Below, piece after piece: positions 23,864 through 36,561 of a stretch of DNA of 64,000 bases. The first letter of the stretch is position 1. Every line of letters begins with the position of its first letter. The notes under the pieces were generated by a model. That model saw only the letters and a list, made by a program, of their open reading frames with translations. It was not told the DNA's origin and did not search any database. The position numbers and the translations under genes are program-made. The stretch comes from Epiperipatus broadwayi (Eukaryota; Onychophora; Udeonychophora; Euonychophora; Peripatidae): NCBI GenBank assembly GCA_028023455.1, contig JAQFVV010006428.1:1471501-1535500 (forward strand). The letters are read 5' to 3'.

Positions 23864-24340
23864 GCAATGTTTAAGATCAAGCAAATATATATATGTGTGT
23901 GTGTGCAGCAATACTATATAAAAAATACGTATAATAATTGTGTAGAATAAAAATAAATTACAATAATTATGAATAATAATCATATAGTAAAAATGTCATA
24001 ATTATGTCTGATGATTGTGTATAATAATTATGTATAACTATCGTTTAAATATATATATATATAGAAATAAAACAAAATAAATTACTAGGTTATAGCCTGA
24101 AGTAGACCACTGAAATCAGAAATGCTGAGCATGTAATAAAATACCAATGTAGATAAGTGATGCAACTGTAGTTTGAAGAGTGACATGCCTGATCTTATAT
24201 GGTCATCAGAGAACTGTAAACAAAACATCTAGCATAAGGTATGTAAAGTCTCCTAGAAGTTATATAAATCCCCAAAATCCTCATTATGTGGGTTCTGGTG
24301 TTAATGTACTTCAGAAACTTCTGCCTCCATAAGTAAAAAG
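23864..24340 (+). repeat. Probable LTR of the 21-23.6 kb gypsy family
   Basis: It begins around AGTGCAATGTTTAAGATCAAGC. It shares dispersed blocks with 27385-27880: the AATGATGAATAATTATGTATAA-type A/T region, CCTGAAG(T/C)AGACCA, AATGCTGA(G/C)CATGTA, TCATGCAACTGTAG-like and the AAGGTATGTAAA region. Position directly after the pol remnant and a second dispersed copy support an LTR. Exact ends and TG...CA termini could not be fixed. Confidence 0.5.
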
Positions 24341-25371
24341 CAGGAGTAGGTTTAATACAGGTCACCATAAAGTTTTATTTTTTTGCTCCTTGACAAGGCA
24401 ATGTATACTTGTAAATATTCACAGCTTTAAATTAAAGAATTATCTTGCCATCTTATTTCTATCTTTGTCAATAATTTACTTGTTGCTCTCCAGGCACAGC
24501 AGTATATTTTACATTTTTATAATAATTAATATAATGGATAAAAATCAGTACATTTTATAATCTTATTTGAAATATTTATTTGTATTCCACATAGAAAAGC
24601 AAAAAATGCATTAGTTTATATTGGTAGAAAAATAACATTACTTGTAAAAATGGTCACTTTTCCAGAAAGAAGTTATTCAGAGAAAAGATTTGATTTTTGA
24701 AAAGAATCACAATCTCTTATCCAAAAAGCTTTAAACAGAAACTATGGCCTGATATAAATAGCTTTTGAACATTGCAAAAAAAAAACTATGGATAAAAAAG
24801 TGAAAGCAATATGGAAAAAAATCTTTCACATAACCCTAAAAAAAAATCAAAATAAAATATACCATTTTGACATCTTCAAAATATTGCAAAAAAAAAAAAA
24901 AACAAAACAATTATTTACAACTACTTATCTAAAAAAATTGTAAATGTAGGTCTTTCTTCTGATATTTGATAAACTAGTATTAGTTAATATTTTCAATTCA
25001 TTAGAAATATGGATAGGGTAATAAACTCATTACTATTTCATCACCCATTGTAAAATGATCCATCCTGTTCCATTTTTTTTGCTTTTGCCTATATGACATA
25101 ATATTGCGTACTGATAGTAATACCAGCCATTTCACCTGCATTTATTTCTAGATTTCCAAAAGTAACTTTACAGTGCAATCATCCCAATTGTTCCAATCTC
25201 TTGAATACAATTTATTTTTTGTCTCACCAGATTTTTATTTTGTTTTTAATGACTTATTGACTATTGGATTTTTCCCCAAATTATGATTTTTATTATTATT
25301 ACAAGCAAGTCTGGCCACACAACATCAATTAGTATTATCTACTTTCTAAAGAAATGTCAATATCACAGAGG
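24341..25371. other. AT-rich non-coding DNA
   Basis: Several long A-tracts (24778-24786, 24886-24904) and no recognised gene or repeat family. Confidence 0.35.
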
Positions 25372-25630
25372 CAAAATGCTCCATACAATAGCGCCACTCA
25401 GTGCAAGCCAGAGTAATCAATGATGGAGGAAGGTTTGTGCATAAAATATCTATCTAATGCCTAATAATCCAAAATTCCCATACTTGTTTCTAGCTTGTGG
25501 ATTTCATCTGTGAGGAGCCTTGAATCTGAAAGCACTGCACCAAAATCTTAGGATCTAATGCAATCCTCGACCTTTTACCTAACTATAAAACTTAAGAGTT
25601 CAAAATGTTTAGTGGTTTAATGTCAATATT
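25372..25630. mobile_element. Foldback-family element, 5' half
   Basis: Contains the family landmarks GGCAAAATGCTCCATACAATA, GCGCCACTCAGTGCAAGCCAG, GTGAGGAGCCTTGAATCTG, and GCACTGCACCAAAATCTTAG, matching the left arm of the 40.2 kb element. The right arm is absent, and a Tigger element follows directly at 25636. Confidence 0.75.
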
Positions 25631-25635
25631 GTGTA

Positions 25636-26930
25636 CACCTGGGTCTCTTTTTATGCGGATTTATTTAACGTGATTTTGAAATTACGCGATTCATGTTTCT
25701 TTGGAAGTCGAACTCTGATAATGCGCTATTACTTTAAATAAGCATTTATTTTATAGCGCTATGTTTATCAATTATAAATAATAAATTTCACGCATTTACG
25801 TCATATTGAAAGTAATAGCACATTATTAGAATTCGACTTTCATTTTAGTAATTTCAATATTTTCAGTGCTTTATAATAGTACGATTTTATGCAATAATGA
25901 AATTAAAATCATGATTTCCACATTTTATGTATACACACATTAAATTTTACAAGATTATAATGCAAATTTGTTCAAACATTGTGCGTGTTAATTTTGCATT
26001 TTAAATCACATTCTGTTTTTGCTTTTTAAAAAAGAACGTAATCAATTATTAATCATTTAGTGTCCTCAAGTTTATTTTTAAAAGGTGAGTAATAGCAGTG
26101 GGCACAATTAAATTTGACAATTAAAAATTAAAATCTGATTTTTAATTGTAATTAACAATTTAAAAATGACTTAAGGCGACCTGAAATTAAAGTGATGTGA
26201 AACGAAATTTGATTTTTAAACAGAATTGAAAATTAAAAAATTAAAGACAAAAATAAAAGTTTAGATACAGAAGAAAATGTAGAAAAAGATAATGAACCTG
26301 TTCCTTTCACTGCAAAAATGATTCGAGAAGGTCTTCAACTTTCTAATCAGTTGACAAATTATTTTCTTATTAATGACACTAATCACAAACATGCTCTTAA
26401 ATTCCAACGAGAACTAAATGGTTGTATGTCTGGATATCGCGTTCATAAGCAATTAATAAAATCATCTCAAAGATTGATTACTAATTACGTTGTCACCAGA
26501 AAACCATTAACACAACATGAGTGAAGTTGGCGCTAGTTGTATCTCCTCATGTCAAGAATCTGAACTTTTACCAGTTTGCAAATGAACCTGTTTATCGGCA
26601 AATAGCGATAATAATTAAAACGTGTATAAAAAAATGTATGCATAAAAATTCATATTGTTTTGAATAAAATTAAATATTATAGTTAAAAAAGTTTGTCTTG
26701 TATCAATTTTTTTCAAATTTGAAAATTTTTATTAGTCATATTTTATTTCCTTATTTTTTTTTGCATGAATTTTAAAGTAATTTTACGTTGGTGCTTTGCT
26801 TTTATGCGACTTTTGAAAAATCACAGTCCGTGCCCCCCTTTTTCAAGGTAAGTTACATCTATTTTTGTGCGATTTCGTTTGCGCGTGTTTTCTGAGGAAC
26901 ATATCTATCGCGTAAAACGAGACCCAGGTG
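25636..26930. mobile_element. pogo/Tigger-like DNA transposon, second copy
   Basis: Flanked by TA (25634-25635, 26931-26932). Terminal repeats are CACCTGGGTCTCTTTTTATG and CGTAAAACGAGACCCAGGTG. Internal landmarks are shared with 21054-22500, for example TTTAGTGTCC(A/T)CAAGTTTATTT and GTTTGTCTTGTATCAATTTT. A remnant of transposase 3' coding sequence survives (see 26318-26524). Confidence 0.85.
26318..26524 (+). pseudogene. Tigger transposase C-terminal remnant
   Basis: 68-codon open frame within the Tigger copy. EGLQLSNQLTNYFLINDTNH and MSGYRVHKQLIKSS match the related frame at 50160-50348 (MSGYHELHKQLVKSSSQSLI), which extends further to SCTFSFDESDF and a C-terminal NSDND. Two independent copies reading alike in protein show this is the end of the former transposase gene. 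The frame is broken upstream (no DDE domain remains). Confidence 0.65.
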
Positions 26931-27003
26931 TACTGCATCATACAGATACTGACACACACACAAAATATTTATTTTATACTATAATACTCAAACACAATCT
27001 TAC

Positions 27004-27105
27004 CTTCATACTTATTCCTTCCCCCAAAAAAATCATTTTGTTTTGGAGATGATCTATTTTGTGTTTCAGACGCTCCACTAAATCGTCATAAGATTTGTCC
27101 AATGG
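27004..27105 (-). CDS. Coiled-coil exon of spliced minus-strand gene
   Basis: 102-bp exon between TTTTGTACAG (AG at 27106-27107) and GTAAG (26999-27003), phase 0 at both ends. The 34 codons begin PLDKSYDDLVERLKHKIDHL, an amphipathic, helix-forming sequence that runs in frame into the coiled coil of exon 12043-12305. Upstream it joins exon 33721-33813 in phase 0. Phase agreement over three consecutive exons is the main support. Confidence 0.75.
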
Positions 27106-27384
27106 CTGTACAAAATGACCAAAATGCTTAAAAAAATTCAATTTAATAGTTTTAGTTTTCTGAATTAAATTAGTAAAGAGTAATGTGAGCATGTAAGTAA
27201 TATACATTGTAATGACAATTTAAAAACTAGAAGCAGATTCATTCATCACACATAGTGACAACAATCTTTTGTCAACTGTTAAAAGGTATATTGTATTACA
27301 TTCAAAATTGTTTTACAAATAAATTATATTATTTTCATGTCTTCAATGTACTGTTTTTGATTTTTTTGGAAAGAAAAAATCTAT

Positions 27385-27880
27385 TGATTAGTGCAATGTC
27401 CAAGATCAAGACATAATTATTTATAATAATAATGTGTAATAAAAATGAATATTAGCTTTGAACAGAAATCATAAATAATAAATAGTGATTATGTAATAAT
27501 TGGCTATATAACTTATAAATTGTCATTTAAACATTTATTTTAACAAAGCATATATGAAATGAAAGACTATGTAATGACCTGAAGCAGACCATTGTAATAA
27601 AAAATGCTGACCATGTATTAAAATGGCAATGAAGTTAAGTCATGCAACTGTAGATTGTAGAGATGAATATGTCAGCTTGTAAGGTTAGAAAATGGTAAAA
27701 AACACCATATATAATGAGATATGTAAAAAAAATATATGGTAAGGGTATGTAAAAAATCTTATATATAATACGTAAAACATGCCATATATAATAAAGTATG
27801 TAAAAACTCCAGCAGTCTTAAAGGTTATAATGCCATGTATAGCCACCATGAGTACTTCAGTTTAGGGTGGTTAATATATT
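27385..27880 (+). repeat. Second copy of gypsy-family LTR
   Basis: Begins at AGTGCAATGTCCAAGATCAAG and parallels 23864-24340 block by block, including ATGTAATGACCTGAAGCAGACC and GTCATGCAACTGTAGATTG. No pol sequence adjoins it directly, so it is either a solo LTR or belongs to the relic at 31.1-32.4 kb with unrelated DNA between. It also contains a short internal tandem (CCATATATAATA...GTATGTAAAAA) at about 27690-27800. Confidence 0.5.
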
Positions 27881-28779
27881 TTACATTACATGTCAATGTT
27901 ATGAAATACATGGCTGAAGTGTACATAAATTATAAGACTGATGTGGCCTATATAGTCCCTAGGTCCACTTTGGTACCTTCAGTGGTGTTCACTGGGTAGT
28001 CCTCTTTACATTCATGCCATTATGTATCTTCTGTCAGCGACAATCCGCTACTGCAATGTGACTGGGTAATAAGACACCGATTCCCATTATATGTGAGCAT
28101 ATATAGCTTCCCACTGATAGTGGGATGTTCTAAAACACCTGCAATTATTATTATGCTCCTTATCTTATTACTCAATTGTTTTCTAGTTCGGAACGGCTTA
28201 TCAACATTTTAATCTTAACGTTCGTAACTTTTATAATGGTTTATTTCTTATAGCAGTATACAAACACTCAAAATGAAGTATTGAAGCAATCACTCTGTAG
28301 TCATAATGGGCTTTATGTTTTCCTACCTCAAAAACTAACAATATACAAGGGTTAAACCCAGCAATATTTAAATTACTAACAGTGCCGTCATAATTTTTGA
28401 TTCTGTTATTTTGATACTTTTGAATATTTTAAGCATGTTTTTATTTTTGGAAAACAAAAAGAGAATTTGTTTAATCACATAAAGTTTATCATTTGTAAAA
28501 ATTTATTTGCTTTTAATTTCAATTTTGTAAAAATTTAAAAGAAAGAAGATATAACCAAGATGGCAGTTTCAAATTAATCCATTATGATAATTAAATATTT
28601 TAAAAGCTTGACTTTCATTAATTGAAATATTGTTTTCATATCAAAGTCATTTTTATTTTAACTAAAAATATTTCGTTAATGAAATATTTTTGTTTTATAT
28701 TAATTTAAATTCTTTCAAGCTGGATCACCTTTCTTATATCTTGTTTTTAATTAAAAATGGGCTGTAATTTGTAAGTTGC

Positions 28780-29110
28780 TTATCTGACTTTGGACAAATA
28801 AATTAAGGCATTCCTGTCATAGTTGGGGATGTATAAATAGGGTAGATTGGAGATAAGGGGGCTTTTTTTTTTGGCTCTTTTTTTGCGCTTTGGCTTTTTG
28901 CTATTCTACTTTTCTTGTACCATAGCATAATAAAATGTCAGTTGAATAGGGCCTGAATCATCTTTCCCACCATGCTCTTGGGAACTGTCTCCAGAATGCT
29001 GCCATGAAGTTCCTGCCATGGAAGAATGCTGCCACCAATGAAGAAGCAGTAGTGACAGAGATTGCTGACCACCAAGCTCATCCCTGTAAATTAAAGTTCA
29101 AAAGAATGAA
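28780..29110 (+). promoter_or_regulatory. LTR-like or promoter-like block
   Basis: GC-richer than its surroundings, with GTATAAATAGGGTAG (a good TATA box) at about 28832 and an AATAAA hexamer about 95 bases later (near 28929). A TATA box closely followed by a polyadenylation signal is typical of LTRs. Just downstream, ATGCTGCCATGAAGTTCCTG and GAATGCTGCCACCAATGAAG are short partial repeats. No matching second LTR or coding region was found. Confidence 0.3.
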
Positions 29111-31059
29111 CCACCTAGCCATTGTAACATTGCTGAGGTAACAGTTCCATGCTTACCGATAACTATACTAATAATTAATGTGTTTTTTTGTTATATATTT
29201 ATACCTAATCTCTGCTTGAAAGTCTCTCTAATCCTACGTGATATATATATATAAAAATGCTTACATCTACTTAAGTTTAAACCCTACATTTTATTTAGTG
29301 TGATAAATTTTATTATAATTATTTGCTATTTACTTTTATATGTAATTTATATGCCAAGTCAACTCCGCGAGCCTATATTTTAGATTAGTCTTTTAAACCC
29401 CCACTCTTCAGGGATATTTTAATTTCTTTAAATTATTTGTTTTAAAGCCATTGACCACTGGGTTGAGAACTAGTTAAATAATATTATTTCTGTTCTAGGC
29501 AGATTATTATTATAATACTGCCATAAGTATATATTTATTCATTATAAATTTAATGTTATTCAAGAACGCTATTGCTGAAATTCCAGTTAAGATATTTTAA
29601 ATAATGTCTGTTATTTTTTTAATGTAATAATCATTTATATGTACTGCCTTGAGCATGATAGTAATAATGCTTATTGATTCCAAATGCATGTAGGACTTGT
29701 TTAATGAAGGGAAATGTAATCGTATGTCATTAAGACATTCATCTAGTTTTATATTTCAGTTATTTAATTTGGTTTAGTGTACAAATCATACTGTTATGCC
29801 AATTAAAACTTTATATTTAGGCCATTAATTATTTTGATGTCATTAAAAAACGTATTACAGTTGCGTAGCATTGCCAGCATAGGTCAGCCATCATCATTAT
29901 TTGAGGATTATCGGGAATTTGGAATCCTTCATCTTCACCCAATATATTTCAGCAGGCATCGTCAATGCCCTAGAACACTGTTGGAAAGAGTACCAGAAGC
30001 TCTGCATGAGTAACATACACGGACCCTTGCATCTCTCTACTTTCCTCCTCTATGACCCATCAGAAGAATGGGTGTACCATTTCTCTTTTCTCACGTAAAT
30101 GATGAAGTGTCTCCTCGGCCAAAAATGGACCACATTTTATATTTGCTGCCTCATGCTTGCACCGCCATTTATTGTAATATTTTAGAATCATACCTAAGAC
30201 TAATCAGTAAGCCGTAACGCTGTGATAACTAAACCATTTTTGTTATTTATTATTATATTTATATGTAGAATATCATGAAAAGCTTGCATTAAGCTATTTC
30301 CCTTTAGTCAAGCAACTCTCACATGCGTAAATGAATTCTCCTTATTTTATTTTATAATTCAAGAATTTAAATATAATGTTTATCATATTTAATACGAAAA
30401 TATTCATGTATTCAAAATCACTGTTTTATAACTTTGTTGTTCAATAGTTTATAAATTTAAGGAATGTCAGAGACCAATTTACCTGGCATCATAGTTACAT
30501 ACATGAAGATTTCTTGTGTGATCGAAGTGGCATCACTCATAAGTTTGTTAAATACATGATATTAATTTATTCAAATATTAAAGTGAATCTCTAGTGAATT
30601 TGTTTGTCTAGGTCATTTAATCGTATGATAAAATAGTGTTTCTCTTCTTAAACACTTTTAAGTAATTTTTTTTCCAAACATTGGCATATAAATAAACCGC
30701 ACTGTATATGTATTAGCATGAAATCCCATAATAATAACAGATGTAAGCATAATGAAACTATTCTAGTGTGAACTATATAAATAATGTACGTTTAGAATAA
30801 ATTGTCTTTATATAATATTAAATTAAAGTATGTTTTAATCCTATCCAGAGTTCGAATCTTTATTTTGGTTGGTTTTTAAATATTAAAAGGTTTTATATAA
30901 TTATGTATTATTTTAATTTCTATATCTCATTCGGAGATTCATCCTCAACAGTCCTAATTCGAGTCTCTTGTCTCTATACCGCTGTCTGGTACAGTATATT
31001 ATTTTATACTAAATAGTATTACTGAAAATACTTAAAACTAGCCTTTTTACTTTGATTTG
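29111..31059. other. Unassigned DNA
   Basis: Nothing recognised. A 65-codon plus-strand open frame (29901-30098) lies in a slightly GC-richer block (29860-30180) that may be the remnant of a mobile element, but neither splice sites nor homology are visible. Confidence 0.3.
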
Positions 31060-32390
31060 CAGGCCAAAGATATATAAACAAGATAGTCAACAAACTGTGT
31101 GAACCCAATTTATGAAAAATACAGCTATACAACAAGTTTGTAACAAAAGCTATATCATTATTCTAACCACCAGTCATCGAAAGGGTATTGCTCAATGACA
31201 TTTTAGAGGGAGAAGGCAAGAAAAAAAGAACACAATAAGATTATGACATAGGTCTAAGAGAAATGGCAAAACCATGCCTTTATGGCAAATATTTAAATGA
31301 AGCTCTCCTCAAGCAACTATTATGTAAACTACCTGATGATCAGTTTGGGCAAATATTATTAGCAGTATAGGACCTAATCTATAAAAAAGCAATCTAATAG
31401 AAAACAGCTGACCTAGTTGAACAAACACGAGAATTCAGAAATTTCCCACGACCAGAACCAAGTTAAGCTACAATTTACAAAACAATGGGAATTGAACCAA
31501 AACCAGAAAAATGAATAAAAAATATTTCCGACATGCAAAAATCAGTTCCAATGCCTACAATTGTAATAAGTAAGAATGTAAAACTTGTAGTAAAATGACC
31601 AACAACCTAGAAATACAGCATCACCATATAGACAAGGCATGCAGAAAATTTACCTACAGTTCAAAAATGAAAAGTAGCTCCACAAAAATGCTACCATAGA
31701 TTAATCATATTAAATTATGCTAAATGTAGAAAAATTGGCAAAAGGATAATCAAGGTAATGTAGGAGGATATTATTGATGAAATTTAAGAATTAGTAAAAA
31801 TTAAGTATTTAAAAATCCCCCAAAGACAAAACTCACCTCAAACCATGGGATGTAAACAAAAACCTCAGAAGACTACAAGCCAAAGCAAAACAAGGGTAAA
31901 AAAACATTAACATTACACATACAGAGCAGGAAAATTAACCTTATCACAAGCCAAGATTGGTTCAAACCCCTAAGCATAATAGCATGCTGTAAAAAAAGAC
32001 TAACATTAGATCAGAAGTTAAAAACACCTATCCCAATCTATTCAAAAAAGAACTGACAAAACCAAAAATCTTGGCCTACCAATAGTGAATTAAGTGACAG
32101 TCAAAGTCCTGTTAAAACAAAACCTCAGAAAGTTGCCCCTAGCCCACCCGAGAATTAAAATGGAAAACCCTAGGACCAGAAACCTGCATAAAATACCTTG
32201 ACCAGCTGGCATTAAAACTATCAATGGTCAAACAATAACAGAATGGACTAATGCAGACTCCAGATATAAAATCGTTAAAACTGAATGGAGACCAAATAGC
32301 CTGCTAGGTGCTCTCCCTACCTGAATAAAAACAGTTGTGCAAAGTATACAATAGACTGTCCATGAAGAAACAAATCTCTAAAACAATCTT
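31060..32390 (+). mobile_element. Ty3/gypsy relic, second copy (gag-protease region)
   Basis: Same family and orientation as 20990-23640. It retains more gag: LLKQLLCKLPDDQFGQILLA at about 31310-31370 is gag-like. Then follows the region homologous to the first copy: TTATGCTAAATGTAGAAAA against TTATGCTAAATGTAAAAAT, and AAACTCACCTCAAACCATGG. Past the protease-linker part it jumps, as the first copy does, to the segment containing TGCTCTCCCTACCTGAATAAA, the counterpart of TGCTTTCCCTTCTTACATAA. It is riddled with stops and has no reverse transcriptase. Confidence 0.7.
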
Positions 32391-32509
32391 AAAAGTTTAT
32401 AAACACTACTTTGTAAATTATTAATGCTTTGTGAACTAATGATAAGAGTCTTTATATTTCCATGAAAAATGATGCTAATCATCACATAACATTTCCTAAG
32501 CTTACACAG

Positions 32510-33560
32510 GCTGTTAACAGCAGTAGAAAACTCTCCATACAGTAGTTCCACCCAATGCAAGTAATCAAGAGATGCAAAAAGTTTTGTGTATAAAATTCTC
32601 ATCTAGTGCCTACTCTATAATATCACCATGTTAGTATCTAGTATGTGACTTTCATCAAAGAAATGTTTGAATACAACACTCACCTAGATCTCGGATCTAT
32701 CATCCCCACCACCATCTTTTTATTTAGTTACAAACTAAGGCTCAAAATGTAAACACTATGTATTCAATCCAAGCATGACAACTTGTATAGTCATAAAGAT
32801 TTGACCCAATTTGGCATTTATTTTTGTTGTGCCACAGGCAGGAATGGCATAAAACCAACAAAACATCACATGATCAAGCATTTCCTATGCTTAAACTATT
32901 AATAGCATAGCAAAATCTTCCTACAATAATGACAACCAGTGCAAGTAATCAATGGATGCAGAAAGGTATGAACGTAAAATTCCCATCCAGTGCTTACTCA
33001 TCCAATATGTGAGACTAGTTTCTAGCTTGTGACTTTCCTCAATGAGGAGTTTTGAATCTGACAGCATTGCACCTAGATCTAAGGATCTATTGCCCCCAGC
33101 AGTCAGTCACCATTTACCTACTTAGTTAACTATGAAGATATGAGGTCAAAATAAAAAGACCTTGTTTTCAATCCTAGTTTATTCACTTGTATAGTGATGT
33201 AAGCAAAGGAAATAGTGATCATGATGTTTTGAGTGTTTTATACCCTTTCTGCCTCTGAGATGATGGTGACTGTGGTATTTGAAAGACCAAAGACAGCAAA
33301 ACGTACAGATGCTGATCTGAGTAAAGATGAATATGACAAGTGAAAAAGCTTAAATTGAAAACATTAATGTGTTTTCATTTTGAACTCCTAACTTTATATA
33401 ATTAATTTCAAGATAAAATGTGGCTACTGTAGTGTTTTATTAGATTCAGAGATCTAGATGAAGTGCTCTCACGTCCAAAACTCAATGATGAAAGGTGTGC
33501 CTTGGGTGTCAGTACAATATGGAGAGTTTGCCATTACAAATATGCTCAAGAGCATCAACA
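32510..33560. mobile_element. Cluster of foldback-family elements
   Basis: Two direct left-arm-like units start at about 32525 (AAAACTCTCCATACAGTAG) and about 32905 (AAAATCTTCCTACAATAATG). Each runs through the AATCAA(G/T)GGATGC and GATCT(A/C)(A/G)GGATCTA landmarks. A right-arm-like inverted unit ends at about 33530 (CAATATGGAGAGTTTGCCATT). CATCACATGATCA, the end motif seen at 40.2 and 61.4 kb, occurs between the two direct units at 32862. The units are diverged and partly rearranged. Confidence 0.7.
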
Positions 33561-33720
33561 TGTGTTATCTTAATAGTATTCACAAGATGAAAGCAAAAAC
33601 TATAAACCTAATTTGTAAATCATAAACTATTAATACTTCTTTCAACCATATTTATAAAAGTAAAGTATCTAACTATTCCAAATAAATACAAACTTTTTTA
33701 AAACAACAATACAAACTTAC

Positions 33721-33813
33721 ACCTGTCAGGCCATTTTGTACAGACATGCAGATGGACTTACTGCATTGGAGACATGCACAATATATTAATCTTCCGTACA
33801 TGTGTTGATACAC
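33721..33813 (-). CDS. Cys-rich exon of spliced minus-strand gene
   Basis: 93-bp minus-strand exon between a TATAATTTCAG acceptor (AG at 33814-33815) and a GTAAGTTTG donor (33711-33720), phase 0 at both ends, joining 27004-27105 in frame. It encodes VYQHMYGRLIYCACLQCSKS, followed by ICMSVQNGLTG. The CACLQC segment contains a CxxC that could bind metal with another pair elsewhere. An alternative internal acceptor (TGCAG before 33760) would make a 40-bp exon that starts in phase 2, which is what exon 38789-38823 requires, but it would drop the Cys pair. The longer form is preferred for its better acceptor. Confidence 0.6.
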
Positions 33814-34342
33814 CTGAAATTATATAAGTAAATTTGTATATATATGCAGGAGCTTAAAATATATAAATAAAATGACAATGTCAAACCTGTTATTATCTGC
33901 TACAGTACTCTGGTTCTTGCCTAATATTCATTATAACTTGATTTGCGTTATGTTATCCATTCTATAATTAATAAAAATATAATAAAAATACAAGAAAAAA
34001 CATTTTCCTTCCTATTTCAGCCTATGATAGGTTGGCATATTTAATACTTCTTACATTTATTTTCTTGATTATTTTTTAACATATTTTACATGAGTAAAAT
34101 CTTTATGTGTTAGGTTAGAGTGATGCATTTGAAAGTGAAAAATTTCCAAAATCAATACTCAGTTTTTCTGTTTCTCTATTTGAATATCTTGATCTCCACT
34201 CTTGAGCAACTTAAGTCTTATTTTATTATGCTTACTTTTTAATGTCAACTTCAACTGTACAACTTTTGTAGTAATTATATATTTTATGAAAAGCATATAA
34301 TTTTTGAGTTTTACATAATTCCCAGCTAATTGCTTCCCAAAA

Positions 34343-35330
34343 TCATAGGGCTAAATATAAGTGCTTCATGAAAAATTTGTATTTATAGTGGTAAGGAATC
34401 AATATGTAATGCAAGCCCAGTATGTAAATCAGTTGTTTAACTTTTTGGCAATGGGACAGAGGAGGCTTTTTTATTAACAGAATAGGAGGGTCCCTAGCAA
34501 TAGCCCAAGCCACTTTTATTTTTTCTTTTCCTATCATCCTTCTCTGGGCATACTGTTCTAACATTAACGAGGGAAAAGGTATGTCCCATAGCCTGTTCTT
34601 GATTTAAAAAAGGTATATTTATATTCATGATTTAATTTCCCTTTATTTATACAAATATATATGCTGGATGAGTTGTTGATCTGTCAGCATGAGAGTTTCT
34701 GTGATACAGTGAGCTTACAGGAATTCTGTCTGTGTTGTTTTAATAATTTTTGGAAAAGGGGAGTGATCTGAATCTCCCTCTGAAAGTGTCTGCACATATC
34801 TTTCAAATGTTCATTGCAGTGTGAGGGATGTACAGTAGGCTTATCTATGGTTTAACTGGATTAATATTGTCAGCAATCTTGTTGACACTACTATAAAACG
34901 TTTTAACTGGTTTTATTAGTTTATTATAGTTATATCCTTGTTTTTTGGATATAAATATCAAAATTTATCACTTGGTTTTTTATCGTCATTTTCAGTAGTC
35001 CATTCTAGAGGTGACACTTTATTCAGTTTTAGATTTATAATTAATGATTAGATCCTCTGAGGCACATATAAATACATCATCTACATATCTTAATTAAATC
35101 ATTATTCAAATATTTTGATAAGATGTTTTTTCCACTTCTGGGAGAGCAATACCCCTCAATGATAATCGCATGGGTGATCCACTCATCATTTTGAAAAAAT
35201 TCCCATTGGCAGTAACTATAATTTTATTATTTAACCAATTAAGAACTTCAATTATGAATTCTTTTTTGTTTTGATTATAATTATTTTGCTGCATATTTTT
35301 TAAAATGATAAGCACATGGTACATGGGACT
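34343..35330 (-). pseudogene. Penelope-like reverse transcriptase relic, minus arm
   Basis: Minus-strand frames, broken by stops, read KKEFIIEVLNWLNNKIIVTA, NGNFFKMMSGSPMRLSL (the GSPM core of the Penelope reverse transcriptase fingers), then near 35080-35050 RYVDDVFICASEDLI (the catalytic YVDD box). Further on, WAIARDPPILL matches a segment in the plus arm. Together with 35310-36290 it forms an inverted pair. Confidence 0.7.
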
Positions 35331-36290
35331 AGCACAGAGTGGTATTGTTAATAGCATTGTTCTCTCAAAATTTGAAAACATCTTACCAAAATATTTGGTC
35401 CCTGCAACCAATGACATCTACTTGGAATACATAGATGACATATTCAGATAGGTCTCAGAGAATCAAATCAATAATATATCCCTAGAACTGAATAAAGTAC
35501 TACTTCTAGGTAAGAACCAATGGATAAATTTTCTAGATATTTATTTCCAAAAAAACAAGGATGAGCTTGATAATAAAATAAGAAATCAATTCAAGTGAGA
35601 GATGTCATCCATCCCCAAGTCTAGAGCTCCATTTGAACATAAATTTGCAGGTTGTGAATTGTTTCTTACTAGATAAAATATATATAAAGGATTTAACAAG
35701 TATTGGATAAGCTATAATAAACTAATAAAAAGTTAAAACATTTTATAGTTTTATCAACTAGGTTGATGATAATGTTAACTCCATTAAACCATGGCCTACA
35801 ATAGCTCCCTCGCATTGCAATCAATCTTCAAAAATCACACAGACTTTTAGAATGAGATTAAGATTGCCCCTTCTCCCAACCTTTTAAATAACAAAAAAGA
35901 CAGAATTCCTTTTGAACATGCTTCCTAGACCATATATAAAACTTCATGTCCTGCCTAGTCTGTTCAGTGTATTAGAGAGAATCTCATGCTAATAGACAAA
36001 TGATAATTGTCCAGCATATATATTTGCATAATAAAGTGGAAATTAAATCATGAAAACAAATCCATGTTTTTGATCATGAGCAGGTTATGGGACATATCTT
36101 TCTCCCCCTCTATAATATTACAACTATATGTGCAGAGGTGATAGAAAAAGGAAAAAATATAGAGGCTTGGGCTATTTTTAGGGATCCTCATTCTCTTAAT
36201 AGAAGATTCCTGCATGTCCCATTGTTAAAAAAAAAATGGAACATCAAATTTACATACAGGGCTTTATTTATATATTGATCCTCACTGCAT
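35310..36290 (+). pseudogene. Penelope-like relic, plus arm
   Basis: Plus strand, with stops, reads GLAQSGIVNSIVLSKFENIL (reverse transcriptase core), then YLEYIDDIFR (YIDD in place of YVDD), NQWINFLDIYF, a Cys pair of the endonuclease (YKTSCPACS near 35935-35960), and EAWAIFRDPHSLNRRFLH (36145-36200). It is a second copy of the family on the minus strand at 34.3-35.3 kb, so two copies point away from each other as in the 17.8-19.9 kb palindrome. Confidence 0.7.
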
Positions 36291-36561
36291 ATATAATACA
36301 TAATTTTTAATAATGCAGTTATATTTAGTTATATTTAGCAGCAACTTGCCAAAAGCTAGTTCAGTGCTCTTAAGTCATATTTTGTTATGCTTACTTTTTC
36401 CTATTACCTTGGAATTTTTAATTAAAGTAGAAAAATGCTGGCTTATCTGAAAATATATTAATTGAGTAGATTCTAACAAATTATGGTGGTTAGTTAACAA
36501 TAGATACACTCCTAAAAATTGTGACTCATTCAATTATTCATTTTACATTGCAAGTTATCTT

